NCBI RefSeq assembly: GCF_016463975.1
Contig: NZ_JAEMNX010000010.1
Coordinates: forward strand, 62,001-126,000
Direction of reading: 5' to 3'
Length of the DNA: 64,000 nt
Origin: Marinomonas transparens
Lineage (GTDB): Bacteria > Pseudomonadota > Gammaproteobacteria > Pseudomonadales > Marinomonadaceae
Below the pieces are notes generated by a model. That model searched no databases. It was not told the origin of the DNA and saw nothing but the letters and a program-made list of their open reading frames with translations. Positions 51,863-63,349 of this stretch are shown piece by piece (positions within the stretch are counted from its first letter, which is position 1; every line of letters begins with the position of its first letter). The position numbers and the translations under genes were made by a program.

Positions 51863-53623
51863 TTAATGACTGTCTTTTGGTACATCAGATCCACGGCAGC
51901 CTTTTAAGAAATCAAAATCGGCTCCTGTATCCGCCCCTTCCACATGATCATGGAATAATTTTATGTAACCGCTCTTAGGCGGTTGCAAATGGCTTTCCCA
52001 CGCGGCTAAACGTGAGGCCATTTCTTCGTCGGAAATGTCCACATGTAAGCGACGATTTTCGACATCAAGTTCTATCATGTCGCCATTTTGAATCACCGCC
52101 AGCGGACCACCTGCTGCGGCTTCTGGCGTGGTATGTAACACAACAGTACCATAAGCTGTACCCGACATTCGTGCATCGGAAATCCGTACCATGTCTTTAA
52201 TGCCCTTGCGTAGTACTTTTGGCGGCAAGCCCATGTTGCCCACCTCCGCCATCCCCGGATAGCCTTTTGGTCCACAGTTTTTCAGCACCATGACGCAGTT
52301 TTCATCGATATCTAACGCTTCGTCATTGATCTTGGCTTTGTAGTCATCAATGTCTTCAAATACCACCGCACGGCCTCGGTGCTGTAATAAATGAGGCGAC
52401 GCCGCAGAAGGTTTCAGCACCGCGCCTTTCGGAGCGATATTCCCTTTTAGAACGACAATACCACCTTTTTGTGTCAATGCTTTTTCAACCGGTAAAATAA
52501 CATCGTCATTCCAATTTTGAACGTCTTTCACTTCGTCCCAAATAGATTGACCCGATACTGTAATGGCACTCTTATGTAACCTTCCCGCTTCGGCTAGATG
52601 CTTAATAACAACGGGCAAACCACCCGCATAGAAAAATTCTTCCATCAAATATTTACCTGATGGCATCAGGTTCACTATGGTCGCAATGTTTTGGCCAAGT
52701 TTATCCCAATCATCCAAATCCAAATCCACGCCGACTCGACCCGCAATCGCGAGTAAATGAATCACCGCATTGGTAGAACCACCAATGGCTCCGTTCACAC
52801 GGATCGCGTTTTCAAACGCTTGACGGGTCAGAATATCGGACGGTTTTAAATCGTCTTTGACCATGTCCACAATACGACGACCAGTAAGGTGCGCCATCAC
52901 TCGACGACGGCTGTCTACCGCTGGAATCGCTGCATTCCCTGACAAAGCCATACCCAAGGCTTCCGCCATGGACGCCATGGTGCTTGCGGTTCCCATGGTG
53001 TTACAACTGCCCGCCGAGCGAGACATAGATTGTTCAGCCTCAAGGAAATCTTCTTTGGTCATTTTTCCGGCTTTTATGTCTTCCGACATTTGCCATAACG
53101 CCGTCCCAGAACCCACCCGCTCACCACGGAACTGCCCATTCAACATAGGGCCGCCTGAGACCACAATGGCGGGAATATCCACACTGCATGCGCCCATCAT
53201 CAAAGCCGGAGTGGTTTTATCACAACCCGCCAGTAAAACCACACCATCAAGCGGATTGGCTCGTAGTGCTTCTTCTACATCCATCGCTGCCATATTACGA
53301 TACATCATGGCAGTTGGTCGAAGTGAGCTCTCACCAACTGAAAACACAGGGAACTCTAAAGGCAAACCACCCGCTTCATAAATACCATGTTTAACACGAT
53401 CAGCTAATTCACGAAGATGGGCATTACAAGGTGTAAGTTGCGACCATGTATTACAAATACCAATCACTGGTCGGCCATCAAATAGATCGGCTGGCAAACC
53501 TTGGTTTTTCATCCAACTGCGATGGTAAATATGATCTCGTGATGTTCCACCAAACCACTCAGTAGAGCGCAGTTTACGCGGCCATTCTTTTGGCACGAAC
53601 GTGTTTTCCTTAAGCTCACTCAT
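51863..53623 (-). CDS. IlvD/Edd family sugar-acid dehydratase, probable L-arabonate dehydratase
   Basis: Iron-sulfur dehydratase of 586 residues. Cluster-binding Cys occur in GICNTWSQLTPCN near 63, LLAGCDKTTPALMMG near 130 and SAGSCNTMGTASTMA near 203. The RKLRSTEWFGGTSRDHIYHRSWMKNQG beginning is typical of aldonate (arabonate/xylonate) dehydratases, not of IlvD itself. The ATG at 53623 overlaps the upstream SDR stop (ATGA); the reading to 53662 adds unconserved residues. It yields 2-keto-3-deoxy-aldonate for the AraD1-type enzyme in the same operon. L-arabonate, D-xylonate or D-fuconate are all possible substrates. Confidence 0.88.
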   Translation of the reverse strand: MSELKENTFVPKEWPRKLRSTEWFGGTSRDHIYHRSWMKNQGLPADLFDGRPVIGICNTWSQLTPCNAHLRELADRVKHGIYEAGGLPLEFPVFSVGESSLRPTAMMYRNMAAMDVEEALRANPLDGVVLLAGCDKTTPALMMGACSVDIPAIVVSGGPMLNGQFRGERVGSGTALWQMSEDIKAGKMTKEDFLEAEQSMSRSAGSCNTMGTASTMASMAEALGMALSGNAAIPAVDSRRRVMAHLTGRRIVDMVKDDLKPSDILTRQAFENAIRVNGAIGGSTNAVIHLLAIAGRVGVDLDLDDWDKLGQNIATIVNLMPSGKYLMEEFFYAGGLPVVIKHLAEAGRLHKSAITVSGQSIWDEVKDVQNWNDDVILPVEKALTQKGGIVVLKGNIAPKGAVLKPSAASPHLLQHRGRAVVFEDIDDYKAKINDEALDIDENCVMVLKNCGPKGYPGMAEVGNMGLPPKVLRKGIKDMVRISDARMSGTAYGTVVLHTTPEAAAGGPLAVIQNGDMIELDVENRRLHVDISDEEMASRLAAWESHLQPPKSGYIKLFHDHVEGADTGADFDFLKGCRGSDVPKDSH

Positions 53624-54405
53624 ACCCAACCTCCATCCACAATAAAGTTTTGCGCCGAGCACATAGCTGCCGCATCTGCCCCTAAAAACAACGCCATGTT
53701 CGCGATGTGCTCAGGCAGTACTTTTCCAGCGAGGCATTGGCTTTGTTTGATCTTTTCTTCCGCCGCATCATCGACCCACAAGCGAACTTGCTTTTCAGTC
53801 ATTACCCAACCAGGCACCAAGGTATTTACACGAATACCAAAGCCGCCTAAATCTCGCGCTAAGGAGCGAGTTAAACCATGGGTGGCGGCTTTGCATGTGC
53901 CGTACGTTGGATAACCCGCTGTGGCCATCATCCATCCTACAGAACCGAAATTAATGATCGATCCACCACCCGTCTCTCGCATCATTGGCGCCACGGTTTG
54001 TGCGGCAAACATGGCGTGTTTAATGTTTACCCCAACCAGTTCGTCAAAGCGTTTTTCGGTTAAGGATTCCAACGAGTGTCGAACATCATTAGCGGCGTTA
54101 TTCAGCAACACACTGATCGGGCCAAAGGCGTCAGCCGCTGCGCGAATCTTTGTTTGATAGTCTTTAATCTTGGTAATATCACAAGCCTCAAAGCGCACCT
54201 GATAACCTTCTTTGGTTAAACGTGCCGCCAGTTCGCTACCAGCCTTTTCATCTAAATCAACAAAGGCCGTTTTCGCACCTTGTTTGGCATAGGCTTCTAC
54301 AATGGCCGCACCAATACCGGTTGCACCACCCGAAATAAACACTGAGCGGCCTTTTAAATCGGGATAACTGGCTGTTAACGGGCCATCGGATTCTGCCGTT
54401 TTCAT
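53620..54405 (-). CDS. SDR family aldose 1-dehydrogenase (XylB-like)
   Basis: Dehydrogenase of 261 residues with SDR motifs SGGATGIGAAI near 26, NNAANDVRH near 107, and catalytic Tyr/Lys in YPTYGTCKAATHG near 170. The NNAxNDxRH pattern and VPGWVMTEKQVRLW segment resemble Caulobacter xylose dehydrogenase XylB. Probably oxidises a sugar taken up by the ChvE system to its lactone. No lactonase gene is next to it, so hydrolysis may be spontaneous or encoded elsewhere. Overlaps both neighbours by four bases. Confidence 0.87.
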   Translation of the reverse strand: MKTAESDGPLTASYPDLKGRSVFISGGATGIGAAIVEAYAKQGAKTAFVDLDEKAGSELAARLTKEGYQVRFEACDITKIKDYQTKIRAAADAFGPISVLLNNAANDVRHSLESLTEKRFDELVGVNIKHAMFAAQTVAPMMRETGGGSIINFGSVGWMMATAGYPTYGTCKAATHGLTRSLARDLGGFGIRVNTLVPGWVMTEKQVRLWVDDAAEEKIKQSQCLAGKVLPEHIANMALFLGADAAAMCSAQNFIVDGGWV

Positions 54406-55385
54406 AATGACATCACCTCGACAATAGGTGATTCATTTGAAGCTTTTGCTTCTTCCCCTAGGGCATTGCGCAAAGGCAAACCAAAGGTAGGAGAAGCAAT
54501 TTCAAACACGTCGCCTTCTTGGGTCTTTACTCCGTCAGCAAAAGACAAGGTTGCCGTGCCGAACATATGCACATGTAAATCGCCCGGTTGACGGAAAATC
54601 GAATATTTAAAATGATGATGCTCTAGATTCTTAAGGGTGTGAGACATATTGTCCTCACCAGACAAGAAACCTTTTTCCCATAAAGTCGCTTCGCCACGCT
54701 CAATACGTGAATGCCCTTCTATGTGTTCTGGCAATTCTCCTACCAAAAGCTCGGGCCCGAATGACGCTGGACGAAGTTTTGAATGGGCTAAGTACAAATA
54801 ATTTTGACGTTCCGTCACATGATCAGAAAACTCATTCGCCAAGGTATAGCCGATGCGATGAATTTTGCCGTCGTCACCCACTAAATAAAAACCAGCAATT
54901 TCTGGCTCTTCACCCCCATCTAAAGCAAAAGACGGAGAAGGCAAAGCATCACCCGGTGCAATCACGCCCGCACCATTGCCTTTATAAAACCATTCTGGCT
55001 GCACACCCGCTTGACCTTCTTCTGGCTTGCCGCCTTCTACACCCATTTGGAAAATTTTCATGGAGTCCGTTAATTCTTCACTTTTTGCGTGCATGGCATT
55101 TCGCGTTGCCGCCGAACCAAGGTGAGTTAAACCGGTTCCTGTTAAATACATGTGTGCAAGATCAGGATGACGAACAGGGCAATCTAAACGATTATTTTTT
55201 GCCAACTCGGCTAAATCGATCTTCTCTCCTAATCCATGATTTTCAATTATTTTGCTTAACGACACACTTTGAGCAACCGCCTGTTGGGCTAATTCATAAA
55301 CACTGAACGCATTGTTTACTAAAAAGGCCTCTGTATCTTGACGACAGACCACACCACCTTGTTTGATTTGAGATAAAAACAACAT
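54402..55385 (-). CDS. gguC: GguC/AraD1 family fumarylacetoacetase-fold protein
   Basis: Protein of 327 residues of the FAH superfamily, the AraD1/GguC group that dehydrates 2-keto-3-deoxy sugar acids. Visible are YLTGTGLTHLGSAATRNAMH near 80, EWFYKGNGAGVIAPGDAL near 130 and EPEIAGFYLVGDDG near 165 with metal-binding acidic residues. In Agrobacterium gguC follows chvE-gguA-gguB, as here. In this pathway it would convert 2-keto-3-deoxy-arabonate (or xylonate) to 2,5-dioxovalerate, the substrate of the distal dehydrogenase. Confidence 0.88.
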   Translation of the reverse strand: MLFLSQIKQGGVVCRQDTEAFLVNNAFSVYELAQQAVAQSVSLSKIIENHGLGEKIDLAELAKNNRLDCPVRHPDLAHMYLTGTGLTHLGSAATRNAMHAKSEELTDSMKIFQMGVEGGKPEEGQAGVQPEWFYKGNGAGVIAPGDALPSPSFALDGGEEPEIAGFYLVGDDGKIHRIGYTLANEFSDHVTERQNYLYLAHSKLRPASFGPELLVGELPEHIEGHSRIERGEATLWEKGFLSGEDNMSHTLKNLEHHHFKYSIFRQPGDLHVHMFGTATLSFADGVKTQEGDVFEIASPTFGLPLRNALGEEAKASNESPIVEVMSL

Positions 55386-55397
55386 ATCGATTCTCCC

Positions 55398-56600
55398 CTA
55401 GCGTGCTTTTTGTTTGTTGTAGACATCGAAAATAACCGCTAGCAATAAGACCAAACCTTTGATCACTTGCTGCCAGTCAATCCCGATACCAAGAATCGAC
55501 ATGCCATTATTCATGACACCCATAATGAAGGCTCCAACAACCGCACCTATGACTTTACCCACACCGCCAGTCATCGACGCGCCGCCAATAAATACCGCAG
55601 CGATCACATCGAGCTCAAAGCCAAAACCAGCTTTTGGTGTTGCGGTGTTCAAACGCGCCGCAAAGATCAACCCTGCCGCCGCTGCGAGCATGCCCATATT
55701 GGCAAAGGTTAAAAAGGTCAGTTTTTCGGTATTTATCCCTGAAAGTTTCGCGGCTTTTTCATTCCCGCCTAGGGCATAAATACGGCGACCAATTGTGGTG
55801 CTATTAGTGACAAAAGTATAAAACGCCACCAATACCGCCATGATCATCAAGACATTGGGAAGACCTCGGTACGTTCCCAACAAATAGGTTAGATAAATAA
55901 TCGCACTGGCGATCAAGGCATTTTTGACAATGAAGAAAGAAAATGGCTCATCTTGAATGCCATATTTCAAGGCACGAGAACGAGAACGAGCGGCTAGAAA
56001 AGCGATTGCCAGTGCTGCCAAAACACCTAACACCATAGCGGTCACATTAGGACGACCCACACCAAACACGTCTGGGATAAAGCCAGTACTCAATAACTGA
56101 AAGCTTTTTGGAAACGGTCCAACGGATTGACCTGCAAGTAACGCCAACGTCAGCCCACGAAACACCAACATACCAGCCAATGTAACGATGAAGGCAGGTA
56201 TACGCCAATAAGCGATCCAATAGCCTTGTAAACCACCGATAATTAGACCGACAACCAGACAAACAGGCACCACGACTATCGTTGGTAAGTCATAATTTAC
56301 TGACATAACCGCCGCAAGGGCCCCAATAAAGCCTGCAACCGACCCCACCGACAAATCGATATGACCCGCTACAATCACCAGCAACATACCAATTGCCATA
56401 ATGATGATGTAGCTGTTCTGTAAGAATAAATTCGTTAAGTTGACTGGGCGCATCAAGGTGCCTTCAGTCAAAAATTGAAACATCGCCATAATCACGACTA
56501 AGGCGATTAACATGCCATAGTCACGCATGTGAGATTTTAGATAATTCGCCACAGACGGAGCTGGTTGAACCTCTGTCATTGCTTCTTTTGTTGTACTCAT
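55398..56600 (-). CDS. gguB: Multiple monosaccharide ABC transporter permease (GguB type)
   Basis: Inner-membrane permease of 400 residues, longer than RbsC (about 320) as is usual for GguB/XylH. About ten to twelve helices are visible. It has the CUT2 marker AGHIDLSVGSVAGFIGALAA near 83 and AVFIGGASMTGGVGKVIGAVVGA near 337 that contacts the ATPase. It lies 13 bp after gguA and before gguC. Takes up arabinose, xylose, galactose or glucose in related systems. Confidence 0.9.
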   Translation of the reverse strand: MSTTKEAMTEVQPAPSVANYLKSHMRDYGMLIALVVIMAMFQFLTEGTLMRPVNLTNLFLQNSYIIIMAIGMLLVIVAGHIDLSVGSVAGFIGALAAVMSVNYDLPTIVVVPVCLVVGLIIGGLQGYWIAYWRIPAFIVTLAGMLVFRGLTLALLAGQSVGPFPKSFQLLSTGFIPDVFGVGRPNVTAMVLGVLAALAIAFLAARSRSRALKYGIQDEPFSFFIVKNALIASAIIYLTYLLGTYRGLPNVLMIMAVLVAFYTFVTNSTTIGRRIYALGGNEKAAKLSGINTEKLTFLTFANMGMLAAAAGLIFAARLNTATPKAGFGFELDVIAAVFIGGASMTGGVGKVIGAVVGAFIMGVMNNGMSILGIGIDWQQVIKGLVLLLAVIFDVYNKQKAR

Positions 56601-56613
56601 TTGCTTACTCCGC

Positions 56614-58137
56614 TTAGGCTTTGACTATCATCGACATGATTTTTTCTTGGCTAGCATCTGCTTTATCAAGCTCACCAACCAAACGGCCTTCATTCATTAC
56701 GTAAATACGATCACACATGCCCAGTAACTCTGGCATCTCTGAAGAGATCATCACCACCCCTTTGCCGTCATCGGCAAGCTGGTTGATGATGCTGTAAATT
56801 TCAAACTTCGCCCCCACGTCAATACCGCGAGTCGGTTCGTCTAGAATCAGTACATCGGGCTTTGAATAAAGCCACTTACTCAGCACAACTTTTTGTTGAT
56901 TGCCGCCAGACAAGTTCATTACTTTTTGAAATACACTTGGGGTGCGTACATTGAGCGCTCGACGATAGTCTTCCGATACTTGGCGCTCCATGTTTTCATC
57001 AATCACCCCATGGGAAGACACCCGTTCTAAATTCGCTAACGTAGTGTTGGTCAGAATGCTTTCTTCTAGAATCAAACCCAGTTCTTTCCTGTCTTCAGTG
57101 ACATAAGCCAAACCATTGGCAATCGCCTTTGGTACAGTCGATACATCCGCGTCTTCTCCACGAAGCGTCACCTTACCGCGAATATTTTTACCGTAACTTT
57201 GACCAAATAAACTCATTGCCAATTCCGTTCGACCCGACCCCATTAAGCCAGCAATACCGACGACTTCACCGGCATGAACATTAAATTCAATATCATGAAT
57301 AATTTGACGCTCTACCGTTTCAGGATGCCAAACATTCCATTCTCTAACCTGCATCAGGGTTTCACCCAGCTTAGTTTCACGAGACGGGTAACGGTTTGCT
57401 ATGTCTCGGCCCACCATGTCTCGAATGATGTCTTCTTCACTGATCGATTGAGCATGGCAGTCTAAAGTGGACACAGAAGCCCCATCACGAATGACCGTAA
57501 TGCTGTCAGCAACCCGGCTGATCTCGTTTAGCTTGTGGGTTATCAAGATGGAGGAAATGCCCTGCTCTTTAAATTCAAGCAACAAATCGAGCAGCTTGGC
57601 ACTGTCGTTTTCCTGCAATGCCGAGGTTGGTTCATCAAGAATTAACAGCTTCACATCTTTTGCTAAGGCTTTCGCGATTTCTACCAGCTGCTGCTTACCC
57701 ACGCCTAACTGACCTAATAGGGTAGAAGCCGATTCTTTAAGGCCCACTTTGGCAAGTAATTCTTGTGTTCGAGAAAAGGTTTTCGGCCAATTTATAACGC
57801 CGTTTTCCACATTTTCATTACCCAAGAATAAGTTCTCTGCAATGGATAAAAGCGGCACTAAAGCCAATTCTTGGTGAATAATAATGATGCCATTTTCTTC
57901 GCTGTCCGAGATGCCTGAAAAAGCCATTTTTTGATCATTGAATAAGATATCGCCTTCATAGCTGCCATGTGGATACACACCACTTAGCACTTTCATTAAG
58001 GTCGATTTACCTGCGCCGTTTTCCCCTACTAAAGCATGAATTTCACCGGCACGAACTTTGAGATTGACACTGTCGAGTGCTTTCACACCTGGAAACGTCT
58101 TGGTAATGCCGCGCATTTCCAAAATAATATTTTCCAT
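56614..58137 (-). CDS. gguA: Multiple monosaccharide ABC transporter ATP-binding protein (GguA type)
   Basis: Double ATPase of 507 residues. N-half: Walker [10 protein letters not shown] near 36, [15 protein letters not shown] signature and [13 protein letters not shown]-half: degenerate P-loop GLMGSGRTE near 285, [15 protein letters not shown] and [13 protein letters not shown]. The start ATG 58137 gives the family N-terminus and has GGGG six bases upstream; the ORF to 58170 is less likely. Follows chvE by 77 bp. Confidence 0.9.
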   Translation of the reverse strand: MENIILEMRGITKTFPGVKALDSVNLKVRAGEIHALVGENGAGKSTLMKVLSGVYPHGSYEGDILFNDQKMAFSGISDSEENGIIIIHQELALVPLLSIAENLFLGNENVENGVINWPKTFSRTQELLAKVGLKESASTLLGQLGVGKQQLVEIAKALAKDVKLLILDEPTSALQENDSAKLLDLLLEFKEQGISSILITHKLNEISRVADSITVIRDGASVSTLDCHAQSISEEDIIRDMVGRDIANRYPSRETKLGETLMQVREWNVWHPETVERQIIHDIEFNVHAGEVVGIAGLMGSGRTELAMSLFGQSYGKNIRGKVTLRGEDADVSTVPKAIANGLAYVTEDRKELGLILEESILTNTTLANLERVSSHGVIDENMERQVSEDYRRALNVRTPSVFQKVMNLSGGNQQKVVLSKWLYSKPDVLILDEPTRGIDVGAKFEIYSIINQLADDGKGVVMISSEMPELLGMCDRIYVMNEGRLVGELDKADASQEKIMSMIVKA

Positions 58138-58214
58138 AAGAAGCCCCATCAGCGGATGCGTTATCGCCACATCCGCCTTTTATTGTTTTCGTTAAAAGGG
58201 TAAATCAAGAAGGT

Positions 58215-59273
58215 TTACTGAATTTGATTGCGCTTGTAATAGCCACTGCCCAATAACACTTCTTCCCAGTTCGACTTATCGACGGTTAAAGGCTCAAGCA
58301 AATAACTTGGTACGATTTTGTAACCATTGTCATAGGTTTTGGTATCATTGATTTCTGGCTTCACGCCACCTAATACAGCTTGCACCATATTCACAGTCAC
58401 GCTTGCTAAGACACGGGTGTCTTTAAAAATCGTTGAGTATTGCTCACCCGCAAGAATGGATTTAACCGATGGCACTTCGGCATCTTGCCCGGTTACCACT
58501 GGCATTTTCATACCACCAGAGCCATAGCCAACGCCTTTTAGCGAAGACAAAATACCAATAGATAAACCATCATAAGGCGACAAAACGCCATCAATTGTTT
58601 TATTGGTATAGTGAGCGGACAATAGGTTGTCCATTCGCGCTTGAGCGACTGAACCATCCCAACGCAATGTGCCTACTTTTTCCATACCCATTTGACCCGA
58701 TACGATGTTGATGTCACCGGCATCTATCATAGGTTGTAGAACAGACATGGCACCGTTGTAGAAGAAGTACGCATTATTGTCATCAGGAGAGCCACCAAAT
58801 AACTCTACGTTATAAGGGCCTTTGCCTTGTTTTTTCATGCCGCTAACTAAGGATTTAGCCTGCAATACACCCACCTTAAAATTATCAAAGGTAGCGTAGT
58901 AATCGACATAAGGGCTGTTTTTGATCAGGCGATCATAAGAAATAACTTTAATGCCAGCGGCATTCGCATTTTCTAACACATTCGATAGCGTGGTGCCGTC
59001 AATGGCAGCAATCACCAAGACGTTTACCCCTTTCACTATCATGTTTTCAATTTGAGAAAGTTGATTCGGGATTTCATCTTCAGCGTATTGCAAATCCACT
59101 TTATAGCCAGCGTCTTTAAATAGCTGCTCCATGGAAGCCCCATCGGTAATCCAACGGGCGGAGGATTTGGTTGGCATGGCGATGCCAACATATTCTTTTG
59201 CCAATACACTGGCGGTACTTAAAACACTTGCAACCATGATAGAACCAGCCACAATCTTCTTAAAGTAGTTCAT
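58215..59273 (-). CDS. chvE: Multiple sugar-binding periplasmic protein ChvE
   Basis: Periplasmic binding protein of 352 residues with a Sec signal (about 1-25, cleavage near VLAKE). The mature start [29 protein letters not shown], the [20 protein letters not shown] segment and ISYDRLI are hallmarks of the ChvE/XylF branch. It binds several pentoses and hexoses in relatives. First gene of the seven-gene operon chvE-gguA-gguB-gguC-SDR-dehydratase-KGSADH. Confidence 0.9.
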   Translation of the reverse strand: MNYFKKIVAGSIMVASVLSTASVLAKEYVGIAMPTKSSARWITDGASMEQLFKDAGYKVDLQYAEDEIPNQLSQIENMIVKGVNVLVIAAIDGTTLSNVLENANAAGIKVISYDRLIKNSPYVDYYATFDNFKVGVLQAKSLVSGMKKQGKGPYNVELFGGSPDDNNAYFFYNGAMSVLQPMIDAGDINIVSGQMGMEKVGTLRWDGSVAQARMDNLLSAHYTNKTIDGVLSPYDGLSIGILSSLKGVGYGSGGMKMPVVTGQDAEVPSVKSILAGEQYSTIFKDTRVLASVTVNMVQAVLGGVKPEINDTKTYDNGYKIVPSYLLEPLTVDKSNWEEVLLGSGYYKRNQIQ

Positions 59274-59405
59274 TAGCTTCTCCTGTCACGACCAAATTTA
59301 CGCTGCGGATGAGCGTATTCGGTTGGCCGAGTATCGTTTGTTATCTTTATTTTTTTGAGCCAATTAGGCCTTAAAGGACCTGTGCTAAGAGTAGAATCAT
59401 TACAT

Positions 59406-59445
59406 ATACCATTCAAATAGAATAAATGTCATAGAACATACCATT
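59406..59445. promoter_or_regulatory. Direct repeats upstream of chvE
   Basis: ATACCATT occurs at 59406-59413 and 59438-59445, 32 bp apart, both preceded by ACAT-like sequence. They are about 133-172 bp before the chvE start and about 125 bp from the CPA2 start, so they could be regulator half-sites in the shared intergenic region. No other structure was seen in 59274-59568. Confidence 0.35.
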
Positions 59446-59568
59446 TTTGGCATGACGTAATATTTCGTTACCACAACCTAGGAAAAAGCATTATCAGCTG
59501 CGCCTTGAACGCAAATTTCGTATGATGAAAGCACGCTTTACTCGCCCTGTTTCAATTAGAAGGACCCT

Positions 59569-61155
59569 ATGGAATTTATTTGGCTCTTGTTTGCATTTGT
59601 CTGTGGACTGGCAGTAAAAATCGTTAACCTACCACCACTGATTGGCTTTCTTTTAGCCGGCTTCTTGCTCAATTATTTAGGCCTAGAGCCCAGTAGTTCC
59701 TTGGATTCTCTCGCCAATATAGGCATTACCCTGATGTTATTCAGCATCGGCTTGAAACTGCATGTAAAAGACTTACTCAAACGTGAAGTATGGGCCTCTA
59801 CCTTAAGTCATATGGGAATATGGACACTGTTGTTCGGTGCCATCGCCCTATTACTTGGTACACTCAGCTTGCCATACTTTGGCCTACTGGATTTCAAAAC
59901 CGCCGCATTACTGGGTTTTGCCTTAAGCTTTTCCAGCACCGTTTGCATCATGAAGCTGCTGGAAGAAAGTGGCGAACTAAAAACCCGTCACGGTCAATTA
60001 TCCCTTGGCATTCTGGTCATGCAGGATATCGTCGCGGTTATTTTTCTGGTCGCGGCGACAGGTAAAATCCCTTCAATTTGGGCGCTAGGGCTATTTGGCT
60101 TGTTATTGATTCGACCTATTTTCAACAAGGTACTCGATAAAGCGGGTCACGGAGAAATGCTGCCATTAACAGGGCTTTTCCTCGCACTCGGTGGCTATGA
60201 ATTATTTTATCTGGTGGGGGTAAAAGGTGACTTGGGGGCACTGATTTTCGGCATTTTGTTAGCCTCTCATTCAAAAGCGTCAGAGCTCAATAAATCACTG
60301 ATGAACTTCAAAGATTTATTCCTGATCGGTTTTTTCCTATCGATTGGTTTTACCGCCTTACCGACGCTCAACATGGTGGGTATCAGCCTAATCATCACCT
60401 TAATCATTCTGGCCAAATTTGCTCTTTTCTTTGGCTTATTAACCCAACTCAAGCTTCGTGCACGGACTTCCTTCTTATCCGCTATGATTTTGTCGAATTA
60501 CAGCGAGTTCGGCTTGATTGTGGTGGCCTTGAGCGTGGCAAACGGCTGGATTGCTAAAGATTGGCTGGTGATATTAGCACTTGCTGTGTCTTTTTCTTTT
60601 GTTATTACGAGCGTGCTTTATCGACTATCACACCGGTTATACCAAACAAACAAAGAAACTATCCGCCAATTCGAGAGCGACAAATGCTTAACTGAAGATG
60701 TGTTCACCCAGCCAAAGAATGCCGAAATATTGGTGATTGGTTTAGGGCGAGTAGGTCGAGGGGCCTTTGAATCATTAAAAACCCTCGCAGGTAAAAACAT
60801 TATCGCGGGCATGGATGCCGATCAGAACCGAATTAAAGCAATGCAGGACGCTCAAGAAAACGTCTTCTATGGGGACGGTGAAGACGCCGATCTATGGGAG
60901 CATTTAGATACCTCGGATATTCGTCTGGTATTGCTCGCCTTACCTATCGCGGAAGACAGTACTAATATCGCCATCCAGCTGCGCAAAGCCAACTACCAAG
61001 GTCAAATCGCCGCCATTGCCCGGTACCAAGACGAGCGCGAAGATTTACTGGCTTCAGGCATAAACAACGTCTTCAACTTCTACACGGACGCGGGTACCGG
61101 CTTCGCGGAAGAAAGCCTAACCTTGATTCATTCCGTAGAAAAAAACACAGCGTAA
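59569..61155 (+). CDS. CPA2 family cation:proton antiporter with TrkA-N domain (Kef/YbaL-like)
   Basis: Membrane protein of 528 residues. Residues 1-370 hold about twelve helices of the Na+/H+ exchanger fold (PPLIGFLLAGFLLNYLGLE near 20, ALLGFALSFSSTVCIMKLLEE near 118). From about 385 the cytoplasmic RCK domain begins with ILVIGLGRVGRGAFESLKT, the nucleotide-binding GxGxxG motif. Resembles YbaL/KefB monovalent cation efflux systems. Probably moves K+ or Na+ in exchange for protons under nucleotide or glutathione control. Confidence 0.92.
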   Translation: MEFIWLLFAFVCGLAVKIVNLPPLIGFLLAGFLLNYLGLEPSSSLDSLANIGITLMLFSIGLKLHVKDLLKREVWASTLSHMGIWTLLFGAIALLLGTLSLPYFGLLDFKTAALLGFALSFSSTVCIMKLLEESGELKTRHGQLSLGILVMQDIVAVIFLVAATGKIPSIWALGLFGLLLIRPIFNKVLDKAGHGEMLPLTGLFLALGGYELFYLVGVKGDLGALIFGILLASHSKASELNKSLMNFKDLFLIGFFLSIGFTALPTLNMVGISLIITLIILAKFALFFGLLTQLKLRARTSFLSAMILSNYSEFGLIVVALSVANGWIAKDWLVILALAVSFSFVITSVLYRLSHRLYQTNKETIRQFESDKCLTEDVFTQPKNAEILVIGLGRVGRGAFESLKTLAGKNIIAGMDADQNRIKAMQDAQENVFYGDGEDADLWEHLDTSDIRLVLLALPIAEDSTNIAIQLRKANYQGQIAAIARYQDEREDLLASGINNVFNFYTDAGTGFAEESLTLIHSVEKNTA

Positions 61156-61218
61156 AATAAAAGTGCGGAGCCATGGAGCTCCGTATGCTTAAAATCCATC
61201 ACAGTCAGTAACGCAAGG

Positions 61219-61386
61219 TTAACCTTTCGCTAATTCTATTTTTGCCCTAATTTCCTCTGCTTGTTCTGTCAGCTCCGAATAAAGTTTGATATCGCCGCTG
61301 CGTTGCGCTTGCATGGCTTTTTCCAGTAGCACACCATATTCTTTATCGAGCTTTTTGATCGGATCAGATTTTAGAAAAGAAAACAT
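61219..61386 (-). CDS. DUF6435-like small protein
   Basis: A 55-residue protein beginning MFSFLKSDPIKKLDKEY and continuing LEKAMQAQRSGDIKLY and LTEQAEEIRAKIEL. This short coiled pattern is common in marine gammaproteobacteria (DUF6435 family). It is Lys/Glu-rich, predicted all-helical, cytoplasmic; function unknown. ATG at 61384-61386. Followed upstream on the same strand by the DUF1289 gene 47 bp away. Confidence 0.8.
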   Translation of the reverse strand: MFSFLKSDPIKKLDKEYGVLLEKAMQAQRSGDIKLYSELTEQAEEIRAKIELAKG

Positions 61387-61433
61387 GGTTATCCTTTGAG
61401 GTTATTTTAATGAGGTACTGATTAATACGCAGA

Positions 61434-61649
61434 TTAATTCAATATGGATGACTGTGAAGTGGGTGACGCTGAAATTATTTGATTTTTACGAGCAAACTGA
61501 CGTTGCTGTGCTTTTTCTAACGTATGTAACTTTTGCTCTTCATCGTCGGAATGCCAACTGAGTATTTCTTGTAAACTTCGAGCACAACCTAAACAAATAT
61601 CTTGATCATCTAAACAACATTGTCGTACGCAGGGGTTGGCGGTAGGCAT
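61434..61649 (-). CDS. DUF1289 domain protein
   Basis: Protein of 71 residues with the DUF1289 pattern of clustered Cys: PCVRQCCLDDQDICLGCARSL followed by EILSWH. These Cys probably bind a metal or Fe-S cluster. Start chosen at ATG 61649 because AAGGA lies seven bases upstream; ATGs at 61667 and 61676 are less well placed. Small conserved proteins of this family are widespread but of unknown role. Confidence 0.88.
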   Translation of the reverse strand: MPTANPCVRQCCLDDQDICLGCARSLQEILSWHSDDEEQKLHTLEKAQQRQFARKNQIISASPTSQSSILN

Positions 61650-61730
61650 GGCAACGTCCTTATTCATCATAATCAAATCACTAAAGAGTATAGACCATCA
61701 ATGGAATGTTACCGCTATGCTGAACACATA

Positions 61731-61763
61731 AAAAAACACCCATTGGAATCAATAGGTGTTTTT
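61731..61763 (-). terminator. Rho-independent terminator after gltD
   Basis: AAAACACC and GGTGTTTT arms, extended by ATTG/CAAT around a GAAT loop with one mismatch, between gltD and the DUF1289 gene; the left A run gives a T run on the minus strand. Confidence 0.75.
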
Positions 61764-61821
61764 GAGTTTTATCAGTTACTAAAATCCATTTAACAATGGG
61801 TGGTATTGGTAACGTAAAGTA

Positions 61822-63249
<1,428 letters not shown>

Positions 63250-63349
63250 CTATCTCCTGTGGCCGCTTGCGAACAAGCGGCGCTTCTCTCAAATGGGTCA
63301 AACTGATTCATTAATGGTGCTGATTCATCCCAGCATCACAACAGCGTTT

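Noticed and set aside
52857..53381. 174-codon plus-strand ORF opposite the dehydratase gene
   Set aside because: Antisense shadow of a highly conserved IlvD/Edd gene; no ribosome site or recognisable domain.
61166..61185. Terminator hairpin after the CPA2 antiporter gene
   Set aside because: CGGAGC and GCTCCG pair, but no T run follows and the stem is only six bp, so support is too weak.
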